From Galbula dea (Eukaryota; Chordata; Aves; Piciformes; Galbulidae), in NCBI GenBank assembly GCA_013399015.1, contig VWZX01004666.1:2233603-2297602 (forward strand): a stretch of DNA of 64,000 nt. The letters run 5' to 3'. The position numbers were made by a program, and so were the translations under genes. The notes under the pieces are model-generated. The model saw only the letters and a program-made list of their open reading frames with translations. It did not search any database and was not told where the DNA came from. Positions 50,431 to 61,005 of the stretch are shown piece after piece (within the stretch, counting starts at the first letter, position 1; each line of letters begins with the position of its first letter).

Positions 50431-52970
50431 ACCTTTTCAGCTTCTGTTGGGGCTTTGAAAAGGGTAAGCACTGATTGTTTCTAAACTGACAGGCACTTCG
50501 TTCCACAAGTGAGCATGAAGCAAGATAGGCAAACACAAGCCCAGGTGGGTCAATTCCATTTTGATCACGTTGGTCAGCAGCTGTGGTACATTCAGCCAAG
50601 CCAATGAGGGGCACAGCCATATCCATGTGCTGCATTTTGTATAGGTATGAAAAACCTTGTGGGTACGCATTACAGGCTAGATGCTCACTGAAATGCAATT
50701 GTTTGAATGTGCGTGCTTCAAATGCCCTCCTGTTTGTTACTCTTCATGCACACACTGATGGCTTGAGTTCAGAAGATCTCAATTCATCTTTGTGTCTGTC
50801 CCAGTGTCCACTGACTGTGTTGTGAAACGGTTGCACACACTGACAGAGAGAACCCAACAGTTGTCACTTTGTGGTGTTTATATTCTTTCTAGAAAATAGC
50901 GAGAAGGAATTGACTCATTTCAGTGAAGTAGATGAGTGGATTTTGACTGAAGTTAAGAGGTAGGAGTACAACAAAACAGTCACAAGTGACTACATTCCTA
51001 GTTCAGGAAATCTGCATCATTAACACTGTCTTCCAGCCATGGCAGAAGTGTTTGCCCAAGTTGAATGAGAATGTAGTATAGCAAGACAGACTACTATTTA
51101 CCGTGCTACAGCTGGGTGCTTCAAAAGAATCTCTCCCTGATACTAGGAGGCAGGTCTAGGTTTCCCTGAAGAAACAGGTGCTTTCAGCTGCCTCCAGCTT
51201 GTTTTGCTTTGGAGAGCTGTTGAGCACAGGCATTCTTTTCCAGAGCACAATGCTCTAAGATGCAATCAGTCTGAAACAGTTTCTGTGTTTCTGGACTGTT
51301 CCCTGAAACATCCATTACCAGATAGGCCACCAGGGTGTAGGGAAAGGCTAGTAACTGTACATTCGAAGGTGACACAGTGTCTCCAAGTCTCAGGAGATGG
51401 AACTGTGCTATGTTTGAATGCTCAAGAAAGTGGCTGACAGATACTGTGAGTGGTGCAACATAAACAAGGAACTGCTTTTATATCTTCTGATAAGAATGTT
51501 GTGCATATGTGTGAATTTAATGCTGCATTAACAGCCCTAAAAAATGTATCCATGGGAGAGCTTACCCATGCCACTGTGTCTTAGCCTTCATCTGGAGGGA
51601 CCAGATATAGAGGTGAAAAGTACAGATCTCTCAGTAGCCCACTGAGTGCTTTGTTTCTCTGAAAATATACAAGGTTGCCAACCATGGCATCATGTTTTGT
51701 CTTATGGAAGTATTTCCACTGGCAGATGAACCTAAGACCACTATATTCCCTTCAGCTCCATGATGTACACAGTGGATATGCTTTTCCAAATGGTTATTTG
51801 CTCCAAGCTGACTTTCTCCAGCACTTTGCAGGTACCCATCTGACCTTCATGCCCCCTCTAAAGCCTAGGCCTAGCTGGTACAGAAGCCTCTGGCACAACG
51901 GCTGAGACATGTATACCAGCTTCTGGCCATGGCAGGTATAGACTTAAAATGCTTGTTCATCTCCATTTGGAGATAGACCATCTTCAACTGCAAGCTTTTG
52001 GTGTTTTATAGGAAGTTATATTTGGTTTTGTCTCTGAATGCAGGTGAGCTCTAGTACCTCCTCTCTCTATTTTTCTGGTGTTGGTGATCTGGAAGGGAAT
52101 ACTGTGCAGGTCTGTGAGACGGCCTTTGGGATCTTTCTGCTTCCTTTTCATTTAAAGCCTTCTGCAGCCTCAGATACCAACAGTAACTGTACTTTAAATG
52201 CTGTCGTTTCTGCTCACATACTTTCTTAATGGGCTCCTCCTCTTTGAATATTCAGGCTCTGGTTCTTCTCATTTAGAGGATAATTGACATTTCCATTGCA
52301 GCACTGGTAGCTTTTCCTACTAAATATCATTAAATTCACTTCTCTGTGGCTAAGGATACCTCTTATTTAGAGAGTCCCAACATCCCTGCTTTCACAAACA
52401 CAGTAATTACATATTGTTTTTCTGTTAGCTCTGGCAGGTTTGGAGCCTTACTAATGGCATAGCGGCTGCGGTGCTCCATGAAGAGTAGATCACTCAAATC
52501 TTACCAGCTCCAGAATACAAAGTTTTCAGAAGCAGCACAAATTTTAAGCAGCACTGGGTACTCTTGTCTTCATGTCTCTTGCCAGGCAAGCTTTACATCT
52601 TCTGTGGCTTTGTGAGGTAGTAAGACCTATCTGAATTCTTCTCTGGATTGAAAATCAGATGTCTTTAAAGAAGTATCTTGGACCAAAATGTGAGTGGTAC
52701 AGCTTTTTGGATAGGGAACCAGTGAGATCTTTCTGGATTTTCAGGTCACATACAACTCAGGCAAGCTCTGGTTTCTGACTGTTCAGGACACTACAAAGCA
52801 GCATTGGGTGGAACACAGGTTTAATGCTGGTGGTCCTCCGGTACCATCTAGTAGGTCTGTACTGCTGTGGAGTCATGGCAGTGACTCCACTATTGCTCTA
52901 ACTAAGGTCAGATCACTCAAGGGAACTAAAACTTTGAAATATCTGTAGAAACACAATAGAGAGGGCTTCA
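50431..52970 (+). other. AGBL4: AGBL4 intron, no recognised element
   Basis: No exon is recognised. Part of 52800-52970 may be further 5' CR1 sequence, since a CR1 ORF2 start follows, but I cannot recognise it. Confidence 0.45.
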
Positions 52971-52974
52971 CCCA

Positions 52975-53090
52975 TAAGATGACAAGGCCCAAAGCCCAGC
53001 TGAAGTGTTTTTACACTAATGCACACAGCATGGGTAACAAGCAGGATGAATTGGAGACCATAGTGCACTCAGAAAACTCTGACTATCAGG
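52975..53090 (+). mobile_element. CR1 ORF2 endonuclease N-terminus remnant
   Basis: The frame from 52979 reads AQLKCFYTNAHSMGNKQDEL followed by ETIV. This matches the start of CR1 ORF2 ('LKCLYTNARSMGNKQEELE'), the first strand of its apurinic-type endonuclease domain. The similarity fades by about 53085 and the catalytic residues that follow are missing. A GGT run and T/G-rich DNA follow. This is an internal, non-functional piece without a CR1 3' tail nearby. Confidence 0.82.
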
Positions 53091-56059
53091 GTGCAGTACA
53101 AATGCTCCCTGGGGCAAGTAGGGTATTGCTTATTTTACAGGCTGCCTATAAAGAGACACCATTAAGTTTTTGGTGGTGGTGGTGGGTTTTGTTTGGTTGG
53201 CTGATTTTGGTTTTTCCTGTGTAGGGGCAGGGATTACATATATTATTCTTTCAGGAATTACTATCCCTTCCTTTGCTATCACTAACATTTCAGTCTGTGT
53301 AAAATAAATGGATAGATAATATATTTACTCTCTACAGCACTGCTCTTTTCTTGCTTTCTGAAGCATGTGCTAATGAAATGGTTTGTTTGTTACATTTCCC
53401 ATCTTGTATGAAATGTATTTGTAAAAAAGCCTCAACCATTCTGATTGCAAAGACACAAACTCTTGCTGAGAGATTCAGAATTGTGTGGCCCATTGGAGAT
53501 TGCATCTTTTGTGTTGCAGATTTAAGATTTTCCTTTTCCAGAAGAGTGCAGAAGGTCATACCCAGTTCTTGAGTTAGAGATGGCTGATCCCAAAAATAAT
53601 ACTGTAAGGCAGGAAGGGAGCTGAGCTGCTGGCAGACGAGCACCAGGTTAACACTTGTGAATGATTCTCTGCCCAGTGCTAGCTCCAAGGATTACAACAG
53701 CTATTTTTTTTTTCAAGTAATACTACCTGGTTAGAAGCCTCATCCAATGGAGAAATTACCAATTGTTGGCCACCAGGCACCTCTGAGAACAGAGCTGTGT
53801 AGGGCCAGTAAAAGTTAACGCTTGTTAACAGCCACCAGCTCTGGAAATGTTTTTTGGTCATGTTGGGGATAGCTAAAAAAGCTGGGCAGGTTGCAGCAGG
53901 TCAGCATACCAGAAATGGTTATTGTCACTTTTCTCTGAAGGACTGACAATAAATAAAAAGGTTTGGCTTTTAGAGGAATGTTAAAACTGAATTGAATGGA
54001 CTGCAGCCCTGTACAACAAATGTGTTTGCACATATTTGGCAAAGCCAGAGATTGTGCCCTAAGGCCACTGCAAGTTGATGAGAGGGGAGTTGCCTTGGGG
54101 AGCACTTCTCCATTCTTGCAGTTACAGAAATCCATGGATGAGGTGACAGGAAAAGATCAAGCAGGTTTATGTTTAAATCTGTGACTCCTGAGTGAAGGTT
54201 ATATAAATATCCAGGATTATAAAACTGGAGAGATAAAACTACGTACTTATTGAAATAGAAGAGGAAACGGTTTTTTATAGAAAGGATGAATAGTTCAAAC
54301 CAGCCTGTATTGTCCCTAAAAATATCATCCACTATCCTCTATACGGTATTGCTCTATAAGTCTTGCCTTGAAATCCTTCAGAGATGCAGCCTCAAGAAGT
54401 GCCTCTTAGGAACCTGTCCTGACTTCCTGGAAGCACCTGCCTGTCCTTTCTATTTTCTGCAATGGGCTAAGAGAAAAGAAGGGTCCAGTTTCCACCTGAC
54501 ACCTTCATCCAGCCTGAGGATATCCTTGGACATAAGTGTGTTTTGAAACATTTTGGTAATAAAAATTAAATGAAGGTTAGGGCTAAATCTTATTCCTCAG
54601 TGTTCCTGCTCTCAGTCATGTCTGGCACCAGTATTTGATGTGTGTAATCAGCTGGTCCATGCTAGAAAGGTTAAAAGTGAAGGATGTTCCTGTCACAGAT
54701 TAGCAAAATGTTAAGAGTAGCTTTGTCCTTATGAGAGGTAAATTGGCTTAGCTCACGTAAGTGCAAACTGACAGTTTGCTGGACAGCTTATAGCCATGAA
54801 TGGAGGAACAAATTCTTTTGCATGAAGTTTTGATGTATAGGCTTGAAAGGAAACTAAAGCACAAGGTAGATTTGAAACTGTGTAGAGCCAAAATATCTTT
54901 AGGAATTGGCAAGTAATCTGGTAAAACCAAGTTACTTCACAGGTAACCTCATCTTGCAGTGCAGAAATATTGTATGACTGCAAGCTCAAGTTCTTTCTCA
55001 ATCTTGAGTACCCAGGTATAAGATTAAACTGAAGGCTGATTTCAGTGCCACGATATTACTGGCTATGGATAGCATTGAATCAGAGACAGGGTTGTACTGC
55101 AGATTTGAATTCAGCCCTTTTTCTCCCTTTTCTTCAACAGACTCACTTCTATTCCTTGCATTGCAAGACTCTCAAAGAGAAATATTTTTGAAGGTACTCA
55201 AGATCTTCCCTAAACCATAGTCCATGGCCTTTTTATCAGTTATTACTGGTTTTGTAATATAGAAATGTGAGTTTACCCAGGGGTATGTTCAGTTGCTCCA
55301 CGTAATCTGGACAGTAGAACAGGACTGTCAGAATTTAAGGGTCAAATGATTGTATGTTACTTGAAAGGTGGCTTTTCCTGAATTGCCATCTCTCTCCACA
55401 CTGATCTTGCTGGGCTTTCAGTTGCAGATGGATTGCCCCAATACACTCCAGAAACTTATTTGCGCTTTTCCCTCAGCAGATTCCTGCAGTAAGAGTCACC
55501 ATTCAGGAAGAACAACTTTTACTTATTAAGAAGCAAAACCTCAAGGAGGTAGATATAACTGGGAAGTATTAATCTAACCAGCAAGTGCTTCTAGGTTCAA
55601 CTGATGTCTTTGCTTCACTAATTCCATTTCACTTCTCCTATGAAACCCATTCTGTATCCTTGCATCCTTATTTCAGACTCCATAGTCTCCACTACATCCT
55701 ATGTAGTTAGAGTTCTGTATAAGTTAGAGCAGTTGTAGTTAGCTCAGGTTTCCTCACAGTAAGTGACTTGTGACATGTTCTCTCCTGTGTTGATCGTTTG
55801 CCCCCAGCCTCTTATGCCCTGGCTCTTGGACTATTCAGAAGCACTGAGGTTATTTGGGGGGTTTTGGGAGGTCATTTATCAAATTAACCAATATTGATGC
55901 CCCTTTCACTCTTCCATATGAAGAGGATGGGAGGAAAACAAGGGTTTTACTGGAAATAAAAGTACCAGTAATATCCTTTCAGCCTCAAAGGCATAAAAGA
56001 GCTGCCACCAATTCCTGATGATGACAGGTGAATTCACAGTCAAATTGGTCTCTTACTAT
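53091..56059 (+). other. AGBL4: AGBL4 intron, no recognised element
   Basis: Contains a (GGT)4-5 run with a T/G-rich extension at about 53171-53215. No exon or clear repeat is otherwise visible. Confidence 0.45.
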
Positions 56060-56110
56060 TATCCTGGGGAAACTGAGTCAGAGACATTACAGACAGTATT
56101 TCACCTGCGA
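56060..56110 (+). repeat. Possible MIR-like SINE remnant
   Basis: ATTATCCTGGGGAAACTGAG followed by TCAGAGACATTACAGACAG follows MIR 'attatccccattttacagatggggaaactgaggcacagagag' in part. Confidence 0.4.
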
Positions 56111-56304
56111 AATCTGGCTGTCATTTTAAGAGCCTTCATTTGGCTTTAGGAACCAAGGTCAATGTCCATATCTGAATATTTTGGTTTCTCTGACTTTGCT
56201 TGATGCCAAGTTGGACAATCTGGTTATAAAAGCAGGATGTCTCCACTATCAGTCCTGTGCTTTGCCAGTTGTGGTATCTGCCATCTCATGAGATTTCATG
56301 GAAA

Positions 56305-56365
56305 TCACCGTTCTCCACCGTATCTCAGTTTCCCTGCTTATAGTATAGGAAACCTGCTCAGTCTG
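56305..56365 (-). repeat. Possible MIR-like SINE remnant, inverted
   Basis: GTATCTCAGTTTCCCTGC followed by TTATAGTATAGG resembles the reverse complement of the MIR core ('gcctcagtttccccatctgtaaaatgg'). It lies about 250 bp from a similar sequence in the opposite orientation. Confidence 0.4.
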
Positions 56366-57231
56366 GGAGAGGGTGCAGAAGCAGTGAGCAACTAAAGTCT
56401 TTGTGGAGAAACAAGAAAATGTGAAAGTGCCTCTGGTTACTGGCTCTGCAGCATGTGTGACCTTTGCTTTTAGCAGTGCCACAAGACATACCTCTTTGCA
56501 AAGCCCCAGAGTGTCCACCTGCGAAGCTTTCTATCACCTGGACCCTGTGAGATCCGTCTGCAGGCAAGATCCTCATCACTCACTGAGCTTCTAATTCCTT
56601 AGAGGCAGAAGAGACAATATTCAGCAGCTGGTTATTTCTTCCTTTTCCTCAGTCCCTCACACAGAGTGTCAGCTTAAAAAAAAAATGGCAGAGTACTGGC
56701 CATTAGCAAGGAAAACAGTTTAGGGAAGAGACGAAATAAAAATGCAATCAATTATCTCTCGCCGTGCCCAGGTGTGTGGGTGCAGTCAATTCTCAAAGTC
56801 ATGGAGAATTTTAGATGAGAAAAGGGAAGCTGTTCATGGCAAATTGCAAGTGTTGGGGGAAGGAGGAGGGAGAAGGAGAGAGAAAGCAGAGAGGGAAGAG
56901 AAGGAGAGATTAATTTCCCTCTTGAGTGAGAAGTGTGTTTGAGACAGACAGATGGGCTGTAAATACTCCAAACCAAGGACAGGAGCTGAGACAAGGCAGA
57001 GGCTGGTGATTGAAGTGTGACTGTGATGGAGGTAGTACATTTCCTGGCCAAGGTGACTGGTTTTGTTCTGAAAGGGGGAGATTTCTGAGATGTGGCTGCT
57101 GCACTTCACATCAACCCGGACCAGGACAGCATCTTTAGACTTGATAAGTGATATCCAGGTCCCAGTGGGGTTTTCCTTAAGGGTCAGCTTCAACTGCCTG
57201 CCTTGTAAGGGAAGTCTGAAGGGGGAGAAGT
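56366..57231 (+). other. AGBL4: AGBL4 intron, purine-rich portion
   Basis: A purine-rich stretch at 56855-56909 is broken only by a C at 56887. No exon is recognised. Confidence 0.45.
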
Positions 57232-57302
57232 GAGGGGGAAGAAAGAAAGAAAAAAGGGAAGGGGGAGGAAGGAAGGAAAGAGGGAAGAAAGAAAGAAAGA
57301 GA
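57232..57302 (+). repeat. 71-nt uninterrupted purine tract
   Basis: GAAA and GGAA tetranucleotide units without a single pyrimidine from 57232 to 57302, a degenerate (GRAA)n microsatellite. Confidence 0.95.
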
Positions 57303-60300
57303 CATTATTCTTTCCTCGTTAAAATTATTGAGCTGTCTATAAGTGGTGAGCGAGGGGACCATGTGACCGGCAGTTAATCACATTGCTGTGAAATGTGACT
57401 GCTGCTGATAATAGGATCTTTCCTTCAGTAGCATTTCTGTTTCAGAAGTAGTGGTTTTCATGAAGAAAAGAGGTTGAGGGAGATATCATTTCAGATCTAA
57501 CAGAGCCTGTGTACATTTACTTTAGGGAGAAAAACCTACTTTTTCCTTTTCTGTTCAGTGTCCCTGTTTGTATTATTATTATCATCATCAATTTTTCATT
57601 CTCACAGCCCAAACTCACTGACTACAAATGTAACCCAGCTCCAGTCTGTCTGCTGGCAGATTAGTTCCCATTTAGTCATAAAGTTAACCAACCTTGTTCC
57701 AATCAATTAATCCCTAGAACCCTTAATTTATTGATGCCCCAGTCTATGTTAGCTGTTGAAAAGATGAACATCCTGCTTCGCAATGAACTGGTCTATCTTT
57801 TGTCCAAGATACAGGAATTATAAGAGGGGGGTAGTAAATAAGCATCTAGAAATCCCTTCTGTGCAATCAAAGGCAACAGCAGCACAGAGGAGAATAAAGG
57901 GGATTTTAGCATGCATGAAAAACAGTGCAGTAAATGAATCAGGCTCTCAGGACAGGAATAGCAGGGCTGTGGAGTCATTGTGGCCTTGGCTGATTTGGCT
58001 TTGTCTGTCATAAACTGATCTAATGTATGTCAAGTTACTGCAAGAGTCACAGGCAAGTCAAAGGGTGTTGACCCAGACACCTTCCCACCCTCAGATTTTG
58101 CTTGCCAGAGTCTTTTTGCTCCTTTTTGAGGAGCCTACCTTGTTCTACCTTCTTGTAGGTTTTTGACTGGATTTCCTGGTTAATCCAACATGAAAATTCT
58201 CCAAAGCACACTGTCGATTTCCCTGGCTTGTAAATCAGGTGTTGTTAAAGCAGATGCTTTAGCCACAACTAATTAAAGTTGATCTAGTTGTGTTAGAGGG
58301 GAAAAAAATTGTAGCAATTAAAGCATTGAAATACTGGGTTTGTTTCCATGTTACAAGACTGGAAAGGACCCATTTTTAATTTACTCTCCATATTTTAAAT
58401 AGTTGTTACTAAAACATGTTCTTTTATGAAATGACCTGATTTTTTTGTTTTTTGGAAAACAAAAAGCACCTGTTAATTGTTTTGTTATTAAAAATAAAAT
58501 ATATTCTAAAAATATCCCAAATTGCAGTCAGCTCAAGTGTTTCTAGAAAAGCAAAATGTGCAGGTTGAGGTGCTCAGAAGTGCCTAAATAAAGGCCAGGT
58601 CTCAGCTCTTGTGCCCTTTCAGCAACAGGACACACTGGCTCCTCTAACAGTTTTTGCCTTCTCTGATCAGCCTGGCACACTCTTCTGCCTGACAAATGAT
58701 CTGCAAACAGGCCCACATTTTCTCAGCTCCATCAGCTCAAAATTACTTTGCCAAGCAATTCTTGGGTGGCTGTTCAACTGCAAGCCGTTCTTCATGGGAA
58801 CTACCTTTTGACAGGTGATCTGCTTCAAGTAGGCTTTTCTGTCCCATGGGTTTGTTCCTTGTTGCCTTCATTGGCTGAATGTGGGTGAGGCATCGCTTTG
58901 TGGTTGTGAGAGGTGGACCAGCAGAACACTTATTTCTTACAAACTGTGAGAAAGGCAATGTACAGCAAGCACAAATGTAGCTCTCTTAGAAAATCTTTGT
59001 GCAAATATTTTTTATGCTATGCCTTCCTCAGTCTCCTCACCAGACAATGTGTCTGGACTGTCTCCTCTCATGCAAGAATCAGCTTGACTGACGGACCAAG
59101 TGTGGAAATGAGTAATTTTCTTGTTGTATTTCCATGGTGGGGTTGCAAATACACATCCCCTTTTGCAAACAAGTGGAGGAGCCTGGCAGACTTTGAAAGG
59201 CTTCTTACTATTGGCAAGTATGGTTTTATTTGTTGTTGTGACCAGCCCTTTATGCCTCACAAGTTCTGCATTATCATTTGCATTTGAGAACACCACTTAA
59301 AAGAATGTCCTGCAGCATATGTTGACTCCTGACTTGGTACTTGAAGTTGTGCCTGTGTGGTGTTCCCTTTGGTTCTTGGTAGGCTTTTCTGATAACAAAG
59401 AAGAGAAATTAGTCTTGAAAATGGCAAAGCTATGTTTGTCCAGTCTTATGCCCAAGCTAATTAGGAAGCTAACTGATCTGCTTAGCTCAGGGATAGCATC
59501 TTGCTGAGGTTGCAATGCCCCAGCATTCTCTCTTACCAGGAGAAGGGTCTCTTCACTTGGAGTATCTCTTATATTCTTCCCTTGAACACTGGTTGGTGAC
59601 AAAGACAGGCTGTTGAAGTAGGCTGGGTTTGGTTTGACCTAGTTTGATATTTCTTGTGTAAGAGTACTTTATTCCTGCTCTCTGTGGTTTTTTTTCCTAG
59701 GCAGACTAGAAATTCCCTGTCCTTTCTGCTTTCTCTGCTCTTTGTTAGAATAGCTCAGTTATGTTTCTCTGTTAGCTGCTTCAGCTCCTGCAAACTTATA
59801 TACAGATCAAGGACCAATCACCTGTACCTTCTTACAAAACTGAACAGTTATTCTAACAGAACACAGTCCCAAACACGTCAACTCTCCTGACTGCTGCCAG
59901 GCCCTTATAGCATGGTCCAACTGCCTTTCCTTCAGGTTTCCAGCATGCCAGAGGTAGGCTTAAGGGCCCTATTTGAATGCAGTTCAAGATACCTAGTTCT
60001 GCCTCATTTCCAACCTCACATCCTCTAACCTGTGTTGTCCCTCGTCTCCTGTTCCTTTACCCTACAGCACTGCAGCCCTGCTTGCCTATGCTTCTTGCTT
60101 CCCCTTGATTGCTTTTTGCAGTTCCTCCCTTTGCCCATACTGGATTGCTTTCCCAGGCAGTGTATTTATTGCTAGCTGGCAAATGCAAGCACTTGGACAT
60201 ACATTCAATTATCTTTGAACAATTTCCATTTACTCTGGTTTTGCTTTTCTCCCTTTCAGTTTCACTGAACACTGGCCTGTATTTTCACAGAGCTTTTTCA

Positions 60301-60324
60301 ACTGCAATACAATCTGCTTCTTTT
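57303..60324 (+). other. AGBL4: AGBL4 intron, no recognised element
   Basis: 57560-57790 contains an ATT/ATC run and AT-rich text with CAATCAATTAATCC, and 58230-58520 is AT-rich with AACTAATTAAAG. Both are candidate conserved elements. No exon is recognised. Confidence 0.45.
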
Positions 60325-60972
60325 CTTCCTTTCTCCCTTCCTTTCTCCCTTCCTTTCTCCCTTCCTTTCTCCCTTCCTTTCTCCCTTCCTTTCTCCCTTC
60401 CTTTCTCCCTTCCTTTCTCCCTTCCTTTCTCCCTTCCTTTCTCCCTTCCTTTCTCCCTTCCTTTCTCCCTTCCTTTCTCCCTTCCTTTCTCCCTTCCTTT
60501 CTCCCTTCCTTTCTCCCTTCCTTTCTCCCTTCCTTTCTCCCTTCCTTTCTCCCTTCCTTTCTCCCTTCCTTTCTCCCTTCCTTTCTCCCTTCCTTTCTCC
60601 CTTCCTTTCTCCCTTCCTTTCTCCCTTCCTTTCTCCCTTCCTTTCTCCCTTCCTTTCTCCCTTCCTTTCTCCCTTCCTTTCTCCCTTCCTTTCTCCCTTC
60701 CTTTCTCCCTTCCTTTCTCCCTTCCTTTCTCCCTTCCTTTCTCCCTTCCTTTCTCCCTTCCTTTCTCCCTTCCTTTCTCCCTTCCTTTCTCCCTTCCTTT
60801 CTCCCTTCCTTTCTCCCTTCCTTTCTCCCTTCCTTTCTCCCTTCCTTTCTCCCTTCCTTTCTCCCTTCCTTTCTCCCTTCCTTTCTCCCTTCCTTTCTCC
60901 CTTCCTTTCTCCCTTCCTTTCTCCCTTCCTTTCTCCCTTCCTTTCTCCCTTCCTTTCTCCCTTCCTTTCTCC
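60325..60972. repeat. Perfect 12-bp tandem array, 54 copies
   Basis: The unit CTTCCTTTCTCC repeats 54 times without a single substitution or indel (648 bp). It is embedded in a longer pyrimidine tract from about 60315 to 61005 that ends in TCCTTCCTTCCTTCC. The unit length is a multiple of three and lacks stops, so long open frames appear on both strands at about 60109-61050 (SLPF-type repeats on +, EGRK and EKGR-type on -). They are artefacts: the flanks have no coding signal and the peptides are pure 4-residue repeats. Confidence 0.98.
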
Positions 60973-61005
60973 CTTTCTCTTTCTTTTCCCTCCTTCCTTC
61001 CTTCC

